DNA from: Austropuccinia psidii | Taxonomy: Eukaryota; Basidiomycota; Pucciniomycetes; Pucciniales; Sphaerophragmiaceae | NCBI GenBank assembly: GCA_023105745.1 | Contig: JALGQZ010000018.1 | Coordinates: forward strand, 22,342,132 to 22,406,131 | Length of the DNA stretch: 64,000 nt | Direction of reading: 5' to 3' | Shown here: positions 1-10,756 of the stretch, piece by piece | How the letters are laid out: every line of letters begins with the position of its first letter | How positions within the stretch are numbered: position 1 is the stretch's first letter | The notes under the pieces: generated by a model | The model's database searches: none | What the model saw: the letters and a program-made list of their open reading frames with translations, nothing else | What the model was told of the DNA's origin: nothing | Position numbers and translations under genes: made by a program

Positions 1-340
1 CTCAATTTATATTCTTACAGAGATAAAATCAAACTGTGAGGTTTGTGAAATATTAAAGTAAATACATTGGGAAATTGATTTCATATTAATTTTCAAATTT
101 GGTGATTTTTTCCACATAAAAATAAAAATGTACACTTAACCTCAAATTTTTGATAAATGTTTGATGAGGTTATCCATGATTTTAAGCTAAGCTCCTTTGA
201 GCTTAATTAATCTTATAAATATCTACAAACCTTTATTAAAAGCCTACAAGTAGGTATTTACCCTTTTATAGCTTGTAAGTGCTGTCTAAATAGAGGATAA
301 ACCCCCTTAAAGATTAACATTCAATCAAATTCTAATCTTA

Positions 341-577
341 AAGCTTAAACAAGCTAATAACTACTACAATAGATGAGCAAAAAACTATTTTTTTCCTTTA
401 AGATCCTAAATTTCTTTTACCCTGGCACCTTTTGTCATTTTTCCCTTTTTCCCCCTTAAAGCTTGAATAAGTTAAGAAATACTTCAATAAATGAGCAAAA
501 ACTTCTTTTCTTTCTTTCAGATCCTAAATTTCTTTTACCCTGGCACTTTTTGCCATTTTTCCCTTTTTCCCCCTTTT
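341..577. repeat. tandem duplication, about 118 bp x 2, inside LTR K
   Basis: Two adjacent copies (about 341-459 and 460-577) share the order AAAGCTT.AA.AAG, TACTACAATA/TACTTCAATA, ATGAGCAAAAA, AGATCCTAAATTTC, TTTTACCCTGGCAC and TTTTTCCC. The LTRs of element D carry this block once, so the duplication arose in the K lineage. Confidence 0.8.
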
Positions 578-636
578 TCTGTGGACTTAAGCAATTAATT
601 TATTTAAAGCCATACAATGGATTTAGATCATTTTTT

Positions 637-1310
637 ATTGGTTCAATGCAGGACTTACAGGCTGTATGACAAATCCTTACCAAATTCGGTAAATAAAAAC
701 AACATCTCAGCTTTACCACAATCTTGATAAGCTTAATTATACATTATTTTACTTCAACTTTATATTAAAATAAGCAATTGAGAAGATTTTTCAAAATATT
801 ATAAAAGTTAATATATCAGCTGTGAAACTCTTAAGTCTTACAATATAGGGCTTTATTTCAATTCAAATTGAGTTCATTCAGCATTTACAGCATGTATGAG
901 GAATATTTAGCCAATTAAGTAAATAAAGACAAAATCTCAATTTGACCACAAGTTTTGTAAGTTTAAATATACATTATTTAATTTTAAATCAAGGTTGAAG
1001 TTAGCAATTTAGAAGAAATATAAAAATATTATAAAGCTTCATATGATCTGTAAGATGCTTAGATATTACAATATATGGCTTTAAATCAATTTCAATAAAG
1101 TTCATGCAGGATTGACAGCCTGTATGGAAAATTCTTAGCCAATTCAGTAAATAAACACAACATCTCAGTTTTACCACAATTTTTGTAAGCTTAAATTATT
1201 TATATTTAAATTGAGGTTGAAATTAACAATTTAGAAAATTTATTGAACATTTTTAGAATTTTTCATATGATATGGAATATTCTTGGATAATCCATTAATA
1301 TCAAAAATAA
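637..1310. repeat. three direct copies of a ~230-bp block inside LTR K
   Basis: Copies begin near 637, 870 and 1099. Each runs through 'GTTCA.GCA', 'ACAG.CTGTATG' (imperfect in copy 2), 'AGTAAATAAA.ACAA.ATCTCA' and 'TT.ACCACAA', and ends in an AT-rich stretch. The D LTRs carry the block once. Copies differ by roughly a fifth to a quarter of sites by eye. Confidence 0.7.
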
Positions 1311-1470
1311 CCATTTTTCAGTATGAGATCTTATTTCTTTTCATAGCCTGTATTTCTTGACTTATTTTAATTGTTTTTAAGATTGGAATTATAATTTATC
1401 TTATTAAAATAAGTTCTTTAATATTTTCTGTGACCTTTTTGGGTATGTGGTCATATCTCAAGGTCTTACA

Positions 1471-1890
1471 TTCCATACCACCAAATATTTCCAATCCTGT
1501 CTGCTTTCTGCATTTCCTCATCAAACCTTCTCATGAAATTGTTTGAATTCTCTGATTGGAACTCCAATTTATGAATATTTGAGTTTTCCCTACATTTTTG
1601 GAAAGTTATTTCTAAGAATTACATAAATTAAAAATTCTTCTTGATTCAATAGTTTAGAGAAAATCATGCATATCTATCTCATAATCCTTGTGATTGAATG
1701 GATAAGAAGTTGAATCAACTGATTTTACATTGTTTTCTTTATCAAAATATTTTATCTCAAACCTATCCTTCTCATTATAACAAACATTAAATTTCAAATT
1801 GGAATTCAATCACAAACTAATTTTACTTCTGTCAAATATTGATTTATTGAGATTGTGAAATAAATGTTAATTAACATAGCTCAACCAATG
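1471..1890 (-). pseudogene. pol tail (chromodomain end) and polypurine tract of element K
   Basis: On the minus strand the sequence next to LTR K reads NNFMRRFDEEMQKADR, which fits the C-terminal end of the chromodomain tails in this family (compare the end of element J at 56560-56749). It is followed by the purine tract at about 1471-1482. Further upstream (1600-1850) is an open but stop-broken stretch that I could not align. The fragment ends where LTR D1 begins. It would be the last part of an integrase in the nuclear integration complex, now dead. Confidence 0.5.
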
Positions 1891-2048
1891 TTCTCACCTC
1901 TTTTCTCAAAGTAAGAGAAAATAAATTTAGAATTTGAAAAAAAGAACAGTTGCCTTTGGAAATACCTCAGGGATAATAGCAAAAGATCAAAAAACATAAT
2001 AATTTGTTGAAAAAATTGATTTCCCAAACCTAGGGTAGGCCAATAGGG

Positions 2049-3803
2049 TGTTACGCCCCAAAACTGACTATTTCTAATATTCTTGGAAGCTTCAAGAACC
2101 TCAAAGTACAATTGCTAAGTTTAACCATTTTAATTAAAATTCTTAAAATGTTAAATTTAAGCTTAATTTTGAAGTTGCATAAAGCTTAGGCAAACTTACA
2201 AAAATTGTGTTAAATGAAAAGTATTGTGTATATTCACTAAATTTACCAAGGATTATTTATACAAAATTCAAATCCTGCATGATGTGAATTTGAGCTGGTT
2301 TCAAGCCATTGTATGGCTTTGAATAAACAAAAGGGATAAATTCAGGCAAAAAAAGTGGGACAAAGGAAAAATGCAAAAAGAGCCAGTGTACCAAGCTTTT
2401 GAGATCTTCAAGTACCAAAATAAGGTTTTCCTTCTGGATTGAAAGACTTTAAGCCTTATTTAAACTTTGAGATTAGAATTTAAGTGAACATCAAAGTTTA
2501 AACTGGTTTATTCCTCTTTTGGGCAGGAATCACAAGCTGCCATAGGGTGAATCCCTCTATTCACGCTTGTAAGAAAGGTTTGAAGAACTGTAAAAGGTCA
2601 AATAAATTCAAAATTAGGTTCAAAATGATTTAAAACTTCTGAAAAGCTAAGTTTTAGTGTGTATTGCTATTTTTATGTGGAAAAATAGCAATAACCTCAA
2701 AAATTCATAGAAAATCCAATTCCCAATGGATTTACTTGAAAATTTCACACAGGCTACAGATTAATGTTTTCTTTGTGTATATGAATTTCACTTATCTTTC
2801 ATAAATAATATTCTTTGGTATAAATCCTTGAAAATACCTCTTTTGATTATTGTTGGGTAAAACCAGGATTTCTTTAAAAATTAATTAGAAATATTATTCA
2901 AAGGATTTCTGCTTGAAAATTGATTTTTAAGCTTCTAATGTGATTAAATCCAATATAAATAAGGAAACTTTATATTGAAACCTAAAAGAATAAACTTGAA
3001 TGAGGATTAAAGCTACTTGGAGTTAGCTATAGCACTGGTAAATTTGAATTGAGATGAATAGAAGTTACTTTACATTGAGAAATTTATTTGTAAGTACTTT
3101 TTTTAGTTTTCATCTGAGAACTTAAATTGTAAATAACAAATTGAAATAATAGAATTCAAATTATATTTTTGTAATCACCAATAATTTATTTCCTCTGATA
3201 AAATTTCTATCTTGAATTTATTTCAAATCCACAAATTTCCTCTAAAAACTCCTAAGTCTTAATTTATCATCAATTTTTTTATTAATTTAACATATTTATT
3301 TTTGGCATGTTTTTAGATTATAAACATTTTTTCATAGTATAGCTGTTGTATTTGAATTATTGTATTCAGAAGTATTATAAGTAAGCTTTTTTCCCAATAT
3401 TCTATATATATATTCTACCTATTATTGGTTTTTCTTATAGAATTTCTCTTTGAGATTTATCTCTGAAAAGTGTGTGTGTTAATTTATTTTTTAAATAATA
3501 TATATCTTCATTTTCTATAAGTGGTTAATATTGATGTTTTGCAATGTAATTGTCTCATTAAGACCTTTCCATTTCCTATTATTATAGCTGTCAGTGACTT
3601 ATAATAATAATAGACTAATTATATTTTTTTATTACAAGTTATTAAGAATGATAATTTTATCATGATATTTTATTAATATAAATAACAATTATGTTTATAT
3701 TGGTGATTACAATATTTGATTATGTTATATTTTCTACTGCAGAAAGTTAAATTACTCTTGATTTTTGTTAATATTATCAAGAATTTTATGGAAAAAACTT
3801 ACA
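2049..3803 (+). mobile_element. 5' LTR of element D
   Basis: This stretch aligns with 28185-30166, from 'TGTTA.ACC...AAA.TG..TATTTCTAAT' to 'TATCAAG..TTT.ATGGAAAAAAC' and the terminal ACA. Similarity continues about 30 bp further left (CTAGGGTAGGCC against CTAAGGTAGACC), so the true LTR start lies further left and the first ~170 bp are missing or too diverged. The end is fixed by the primer-binding site two bases later. Confidence 0.75.
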
Positions 3804-3805
3804 TT

Positions 3806-3817
3806 TGGGGGCCTGGC
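3806..3817 (+). other. primer-binding site of element D
   Basis: TGGGGGCCTGGC begins two bases after the LTR. A PBS starts with TGG because it pairs with the CCA tail of a tRNA. The same 12-mer is the PBS of the unrelated-LTR element Y (18974-18985, minus strand), which supports it. The tRNA is not identified. Confidence 0.75.
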
Positions 3818-4542
3818 TATGATCTTAGCCAATATTTCTGTCAAATATCATAATTTAGACCTTATTTTACTCTATGTTGAGGTAAAATTTTCATATTTAC
3901 TCAAATTTTGGCTTTTTTGGGACTTGTCTCTTACAAGTAACTCTTATGATCTTAATAAAATTATTTTTTGTTAAGAGTAATTTTTTGAAAGAGTATACTA
4001 TTGAGTGATTTGAAATAAATTAATATTTTATAACTGGTGTATTATACACACCAAAGACTTGAAATTTATTCTTTGAGTTATTCTAGTATAAAGTGGATAA
4101 TGATACAAATTTTATTATTAAAGTTATTCCTTGAAGAATTATTTCTTTGAATAAAATAAGAAAATTATGAAAGCTTTACTTAAAAACATATTTTTTTACT
4201 CTTTGGATAATTTTCTTTATTTTTGGAATATTTTACATCAACTACTTTCACACACCTTTATTCAATAATTTGAGCTATTAATGTCTTCTTATTATTCTTT
4301 GTTATTAATAAAATGACTTATATTATTATTCTAGTGTTATCTTCCAGAGAAAGTTCTTCTGACTCTAGAATTTTGGAGTCAAGTGTTGAAATTTAAGCAA
4401 GCCCAAGACCAAGAGGGTTTCTTAACAAGGAACACTTGAAAGTTCCAGAAGGTAGATTTTATCAATTGATTAGTCAAATTTCCTTAAACTTGACTTTAAA
4501 TGACTCCTAATAGCATTGGAAGCAATTACTCCATCCAATAAA

Positions 4543-5839
4543 ATGGATCTGGACCTGGAAATTCAAGTCACAAATCCAGAAGACAAGAGTGCCAGCCCAG
4601 TTGAGAGCCATAAATGGAGGATGCCAGAGCTCTCACAAGTTCCCTAAGGCTAGTCAGCACCTCTGAAACTCTTCTTGATATTCCTGAATATGACATGACT
4701 GCTATTCCTGTTTCAAGATCTGGTCAACTTTGAGGAAAAAAAGTGGAGATATACCAGTCTCACTACAAAAACTGGCTTATGGAAGCAAAGAAGCAATAGG
4801 GGAAACTCCTTTCAAGTTCGTTTATAGGAAAAATGAACTCATATCTACAAATGAAGAAGCTGTTGGGACCAGAAAAGACACAAGAGCTTCTGAAAGGATT
4901 GACTCCAATATCCTGCAAAGGGAAAGTCAAAATGATAAAGGCTTAGCTGAAATCCAAATCATGTTATAAGAGAATCAGAGGAAGTAGTTGACACAAAAGA
5001 AGGACAAAACCCCTGTAAAAGCTCCCCAAGCCTCCGCAAGCAAGAATCCGCCTCCAAAGGAGCCAAAAAAAGACAAGCAAGCCCCAAATACTAACCAGAT
5101 GGGCAAATCTAAATGTAACAAACCTTAACCTCAGAATTACAGAATTTCACATCAAGAAAGGACAGCCATGGAAAATGTGTTTAATATGGCAAGAACTTTG
5201 ATGGAATTCAAAAACAAGAAGGAGATAAAAATTAATCAATACTTCCCAAATAAATAGCTTTCAAAAATCTTGTGTCTTACTCTCAAGCTTGCAATAAAGA
5301 AATTCTAATGAAGCCACATAATTTTGAGTATATTCAACAGAAGTTTGGTAGAGAAATTTTACAAGTGAAAGAACCAGAAAAGAGCATTTTGGTTCTGGAA
5401 AATTTAACTAAATAAAATCTTTAGTCTTTGATGTATATTTGTGAGAGGATATAATCCAAAGTCACATTTCTTAATCCACAAAATGACAATGCTATTTATT
5501 TTCTTACTAAGCAACTAAAAGAATTAAGAATAAAACTTCAAATATTGTAAGATTATACCTGTGACAATGAAGCTCCTTTCCAGGTAGAATTGCAAAAGTG
5601 TGATAAAGTAAGACTTGAATTGAAAGAAGATATTCAATCAAGTATTGATAATATATAATTGAAAAATGAGCTACCAAGACAGTAGAGCTCAGTTATAGAC
5701 AGAAATGTGTTGATATTAAATAATAATGATTTAAATAATCATACAATTTCAATTAATGAAGAGGTGGAAGCTTCCTTTGAATTTAAATACACCTCAAGAT
5801 TAGATGAATGGCCAACATTCAGTGGTGAAAGATAATACA
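4543..5839 (+). pseudogene. gag, 5' part, of element D (degenerate)
   Basis: An ATG at 4543 opens a hydrophilic stretch (MDLDLEIQVTNPEDK) that soon runs into stops. Reading continues in shifted frames through an open piece at 4730-4969 and a Lys/Pro/Ala-rich piece near 5000-5125, then a helix-rich piece to 5839, ending in 'LDEWPTFSG' before the insertion of LTR A. Gag is the structural protein of the virus-like particle, and its capsid-like domain resumes after LTR A. Too many stops for function. Confidence 0.7.
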
Positions 5840-5844
5840 ATCAT

Positions 5845-7274
5845 TGTCAGGATGATACTATGATAAAGGTATAACTAGGCTAATTACAACTTTAACTGTG
5901 TATGTGACACGGTAGAAAATAATTTAAAAAAGATTTATAAGGGTTTTATAATAAAATAAAAGGGTTCTACTATTGAGGAATAGTGGTGGTGAGCACTATT
6001 GAGAACCCTGGGTGCAGGCTTTATCTGTTGGATTACAATAATAGAGTCTACAATAATTAAGATTATAATTATACCTGATTATTAACCAAGAGTTAAACTG
6101 TTTTTGACAGTTTACTACGTAGGTTATTCAAGAGCAGGATGAGGAAAGGTTTTTGGCTGTAAAAAGCCCTCCTTTTATCCTGAAATTGAGGTGGAAAGGC
6201 TGCTAGACCTTTCCACGTAGAGGAAGTGAAGATTTTTCACTCTCCAGGACTGGCTTGTGGTTTGCAAACAGCCTGTATACCCTGTATTGGGCTCAGATGT
6301 GGTTTTGAAACCACATCTGGGTAGTTTTCACCAATACAGGGTGAGAATTTTCATCTGGGGACCTCACAGCCTGATTCTGACGTGTATGACGCGTAGAATG
6401 CTGTACAGAAGCTGTATGGGACCCCAGTATTGACTGACATATGAGGTATTGAAGTAAAAACATGCTTCTTCGTCTATTTGACACCTCATATTCATGATTA
6501 TGGGGTGTTATCCCATGGTAAGGCTGTATATGACAGCAGGTGGGATTTTGACCTTAAAATGGTCACAACTCTGTCAGTGTTTGAGATATCAAGCTCAAAG
6601 TTGGTTCATTGAATAGCTCTATATGAGCTCTACACAATGGTACCCAACTTGACATGGTTATCATTAAATATGACAAAGTTATCCCATGTACAAGTATTTT
6701 TGTACATTGGCGTGGTTTGGGCAAAAAGCTGTATTGAGCCTGTTTGGCCAATAACTTCTGTTGTAGTTAATTTATGAGGAAATGGATGGCACCATCAGAT
6801 AGCCCTGATTGTGCTCTTTCCAAAAAGACCCCACTTTAAGTATCTCACACTAAAACTGTAAAAGTTAGATGAGAGGTGAATGTTTTGTTCACCCTTATTT
6901 GGTCTGAATTTGACCATAACTCAAGTAATACTGGTGCTAGCTCAGTTTGGCTGGTACCATTGGATAGCCCTGGCTTAGAGCTTCATTTTGAGTACCCATT
7001 TGATGGGGTTAAGCCTCTCCTTCTAGGTTTTAGATGAGAGGTGAAAATTAAGGTTTATGCTCAGCAATAACTTTGAGCAGGAATAACTTTGTTATTTCTT
7101 GTCCTATGGTGATGGGACTTATATTTTCAGAAAGGGGTGAGTTTCCTCTTTCTTTTGATACCTTCTGAGCTAATTTGGCTCAGCTCCATGTTTTGGTGGT
7201 ATCTTGGCTATACCATTGGTTTATGGTATTTTGGCTGTCATGCTTGTGCTCTGGTTTTGAGTCACAGGCTGACA
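5845..7274 (-). mobile_element. solo LTR A (X/Y family) inserted in gag of D
   Basis: 1430 bp, TGTCAGG...GCTGACA, flanked by the 5-bp TSD ATCAT at 5840-5844 and 7275-7279. It has the ends and internal blocks of LTRs 8230-9634, 10757-12194 and 18989-20426, but no internal element sequence. A solo LTR with TSD is the usual product of recombination between the two LTRs of a full insertion. Confidence 0.92.
6281..6340. other. conserved LTR hairpin, copy in LTR A
   Basis: An inverted repeat with outer arms CCTGTATTGG / CCAATACAGG and inner arms CAGATGTGG / CCACATCTG around a short loop. The same structure sits at 8660-8719, 11202-11261 and 19434-19493. Confidence 0.8.
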
Positions 7275-8229
7275 ATCATATGGAATTTATGAAAACAATT
7301 CATAGGGTCAAAGAATACTTTAACATACCAGATGAATACATAAGTGCCAGATTACCCTCATTATTTACCAAATCAGCCACAAAATGGTATCATAAAGTGA
7401 GACAAGACCATGGGAAGAACTCCTGGCCCTGGTGTAAAGAAAAACTCATTTCCAAATGAGCTAATAACTCCTGGAGATTTTAAATAAAAAATTATTTTGA
7501 AAAAGCCATGTTAAATATAGAGAGGGACAGGCCCATGTCCTGGTTTCTTCAACAGAAGGACATATTAACTATCCACCATCCTGATATGTCTGAAAAAATG
7601 GTACATAAAAGGATATCAAGAAAATGTGGTGTTGACCTAGAGCATTTAATAAGAAGCAGATGTATTGATCCTTGCTCCAAAGACGATTATATCAATTCCA
7701 TGGAATACATCACTAGCAGAACAAAGATTGGTAGAAGTTGGTATAAAACCACAACAGATAATAAGACTAGTGGGAAACCCATTCCAAGAGGAATACAAAT
7801 TAAAACACAAGACAGGGCTCCTTTGAAATATCATAAATGTGGAATTAAATCTAATTTGGCTAAGAATTGTACTAATCAAACCGCAATTAATGAGATGGAA
7901 CTTGAAAAGAATCAAGAAACCAAGGAAGACAATGAATTCAATTTAAAAGGAAGTGATTGAGAACCTTCATGAGAAGAAGAGCTACCAGACAAAATTATCA
8001 TAGAAAGCATCAATGTGTCCTTTGAATTCACAGAGGTTCATACTCACTTGCCACAATATAGTGATGAATGTATAGATCTCATACATGTGCAAGATGCCAA
8101 GATGAAGAAACCAAAGCTTTCAGATTTAAAGGTTATGCATCTGGATAATCTTGTATCACTAATATTGCTATAAGAAACAAAGAAGCCAAGCTAAATCTTG
8201 AACCAGGTTCTTTCTTCCCTTGTGTTGGT
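7275..8229 (+). pseudogene. gag, 3' part, and protease start of element D
   Basis: This continues gag after LTR A: HMEFMKTIHRVKEYF, then ARLPSLFTKSATKWY, NSWPW and, in a second frame (7508-7960), IERDRPMSWF and a degenerate zinc knuckle Y-H-K-C-G-I-(4)-A-K-N-C (first Cys reads Tyr). The capsid-like domain is colinear with gag of element Y at 16518-16970 (DHMELIDYI, ARLNTAFKG, RRNWPWW). At 8170-8229 follows LNLEPGSFFPCVG, an aspartic-protease active-site region in which the D-[ST]-G triplet is ruined. X/Y is inserted right after it. Confidence 0.75.
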
Positions 8230-9634
8230 TGTCAGGCTGAGTCTATGATAAAAGTATTGAAATTTATTTACAGCTTTTAACTATGATTGTGACACTGTAA
8301 GAAAGAATTTAAAAAGAATTATCAGAGTTAAAGAGGTTTTAGCTTAAGAATAAAAGGGCTCTACTATATGGAATATAGTGGTGGTGAGTGCTGTTGAAAG
8401 CCCTGGGTGCAGCTTTACCTGTTAGGTTACAATAATTAATATTATAATTATACCTGTTCATTACCCAAGAGTAAAACTGTTTTTTACAGCTTACTACATA
8501 GGGTATTCAAGATCAGGATGAGGAAAGCATTTCTGGCTGTGAAAAGCCTTCTTTTTATCCTGAAATGGGGTGGAAGGGCTGTTAGACCTTTCCACATAGA
8601 GGAAGTGAAGATTTCTTCACTCTCTGAGACAGGCTTGTGGTTTTCAAGGACCTGTATAGCCTGTATTGGGCTCAGATGTGGCTTTGAAACCACATATGGG
8701 CAGTTTTCATCAATACAGGGTGAAAATTTTCATCTGGGGACCACACAGCTTGATTCTGACGTGTATGATGCATAGAATGCTGTACAAAAACTGTATGGGA
8801 CCCCAGTATTTACTGACTTGTGAGGTATTGAATTATAAGCAAGCTTCTTTGTCAGTTTGACACCTCATAATCATGGCCATGGGATATTATCCCATGGCAA
8901 GGCTGTATTGGTCAAAATGTGGGATTTTGACCTTAAAACAGCTATACCCTTGTCAGTTCTTGAGATATCAACCTCAAATCTGAACCAGTGTGTAGCCCTG
9001 TATGTGTTCTACAAAATTGTACATTATTTGATATGGTTATCATTAAATATGGCAAAGTTATGCCATGTACAAGGTTTTTATACACATGTGTGGTTTAGGC
9101 AAAAAGCTGTAATGGGCTTGTTTTCCCCATACCTTCTGCTATAGTTGAGATATGAGGAAATGGATGACACCATCAGATATCCCTGACTGTGCTCTTTCCA
9201 AAAAGACCCCACTTGAGGTATCTCACACTAAAACTGTAGAAGTTAGATGAGAGGTGAATGTTTTGTTCACCCTTATTTGGCCGGAATTTGACCATACCCT
9301 CTGTGATACTAGTGCTAGCTCAGTTTGTCTGGTCCCATTGGATAGCCCTGACTTAGAGCTTCATTTTGCATACCCATTTGATGGGGTTAAGCCTATTACT
9401 CTGTATTTCAGACAAGAGGTGAAAATTAAGGTTTATGCTCAGCAATCACTTTGCTATTCTTTGTCCTATGATGATGGGACTTACATTTTCAGAAAGAGGC
9501 GAGTTTCCTCTTTTGTTTGATACCTGTTGAGCTAATTTGGCTCAGCTCCATGTTGGTGGTATCGTGGCTATACCATTGGTTTATGGTATTTTGGCTGTCA
9601 TGCTTGTGCTCTGGTTTTGAGTCACAGGCTGACA
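8230..9634 (-). mobile_element. outer left LTR (3' LTR) of element X
   Basis: 1405 bp, TGTCAGG...GCTGACA. It adjoins the polypurine tract at 9635-9653 on its right, so it is a 3' LTR of a minus-strand element. Its right half shares private variants with the right half of LTR 18989-20426 (for example ATTACTCTGTATTTCAGA/CTTACTCTGTATTTCAGA) that are absent from LTR 10757-12194. Confidence 0.9.
8660..8719. other. conserved LTR hairpin, copy in LTR X
   Basis: Outer arms CCTGTATTGG / CAATACAGG and inner arms AGATGTGG / CCACAT; a few mismatches (CATATGG for CATCTGG). Confidence 0.7.
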
Positions 9635-10756
9635 TACCCTCCCTCTAAAAAAGGCTCATCATTGATGAGACTGTTCAGTCCTCCTAGAGGCTCTGAATCT
9701 CCTTAAATGAAGGTTCCCATCTGGAATGGCATCTTCTGCCAACCATTTGTCTTTATCAGCTGTTTGGTTATTGAATCTGACTAGGTATTGTCTTTGATCC
9801 TTACCATTAAGTCTGATCTTCCTGGCCCTCAGGATTTTACTCACAGGTCCAGGGGAATCCTCCACTTCCACTATCTCTGGTGGTGTGGGGTTCTTCCTCC
9901 TGGAGGGGAATTTTCCCCCCTCTGTCTGGAAGTATGGCTTGACCAAACTCAGTGGAAAAACTGGGTGCTTTCTGGAAAATTCCTCTGTAAGTTTGACTTC
10001 CACTGCATTCTTCTCTATCCATTTAATGATATTGAAGGGCCCTACAAGTAAGTCTCTCATTTTCTTAGGACCTTGAAGATGATTAAAGCTCAGTGTAGAC
10101 ACCAGCACCTGGTCCCCTTCCTTAAAGTCAGGTTCCATGTGTGTCTTGTCCCACCTCTGCTTATTATATTCTTTTGCCTCAGCTATGTACTTGGCAGCTG
10201 TGTCACAATCCCTCTTCCACATATCATGGAAGTCTTTGGCTGTGGGTGGATGGTCAGAAGCTTTGTCTTCAAGTGATCCACAGGCAGCAATGGATTCCAC
10301 ACTTTCTCTACCACTGCAGGTGTTTTTCCTGTGGTAGAGTGCTGACTTGAATTATAAGCCAGCTTGACAGCTGGTAGAAGGGTAACCCAGTCATGGGTGT
10401 ATCCCTCATGGTCCTTGTATTCCATGCATAGGCACAGAACCTTCTAAGGATGTTTTCCATTGTCTGGATCATCCTCTCAGCTAGGCCAACTGTTTGAGGA
10501 TGGTAAGCTGTGGAAAATGAAAGCTTGGTGGCAAGCATGTCATATACGTTGGTCCAAAATTCAGATGTGAACTTTGGGTACCTATCACTAATGATTATCT
10601 TAGGGACTCCACAGGTGGATATGATGTTATTCTAGAATAACAGAGCAGTGTCCATGGCTGTGTCCTCTTTATGGCATGGTAGACACCTCATGCTCTTGCT
10701 GAACCTATCAACTATGATTAGGAAGGCATAGTAGTTTTCTTTTCCCCCTGGGGCAA
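9635..10756 (-). pseudogene. truncated integrase/chromodomain end of element X
   Basis: Minus-strand reading from 10756 to 9659 covers the integrase core from PGG-like sequence through [16 protein letters not shown] and [11 protein letters not shown], the GKTPAVVEK and [10 protein letters not shown] blocks, and a chromodomain ([12 protein letters not shown] to QYLVRFNNQ and DKWLAEDAIPD). It is split over three frames (10308-10538, 10183-10425, 9659-10300). It is cut at 10756 by LTR 10757-12194, at the same codon region that in Y lies at about 13305 (VPGGKEN). The polypurine tract at 9635-9653 follows the stop. Confidence 0.85.

Larger units (their letters stand above)
1..1470 (-). mobile_element. 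3' LTR (left end cut off) of old Ty3 element K
   Basis: Read on the minus strand this stretch starts TGTAAGACC at position 1470 and follows the LTRs of element D (27990-30166) for most of its length. It shares the opening block (TGAGATATG.CCACATACC, then AAGGTCACA), the middle block around 'ACAGGCTGT...CCTGCATGA' and the late block 'TTTTATGTGGAAAA'. The purine-rich tract GGTGGTATGGAA lies directly to its right, as expected just upstream of a 3' LTR on the minus strand. The far LTR end lies before position 1. Many substitutions and internal duplications make it old. Family membership is seen by direct comparison inside the window. Confidence 0.75.

Noticed and set aside
6293..6484. 63-codon minus-strand frame in LTR A, present almost unchanged at 19446-19637
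   Set aside because: It crosses the conserved hairpin and is not kept in the LTRs at 8230 and 10757; explained by DNA similarity of the LTRs rather than by a protein.
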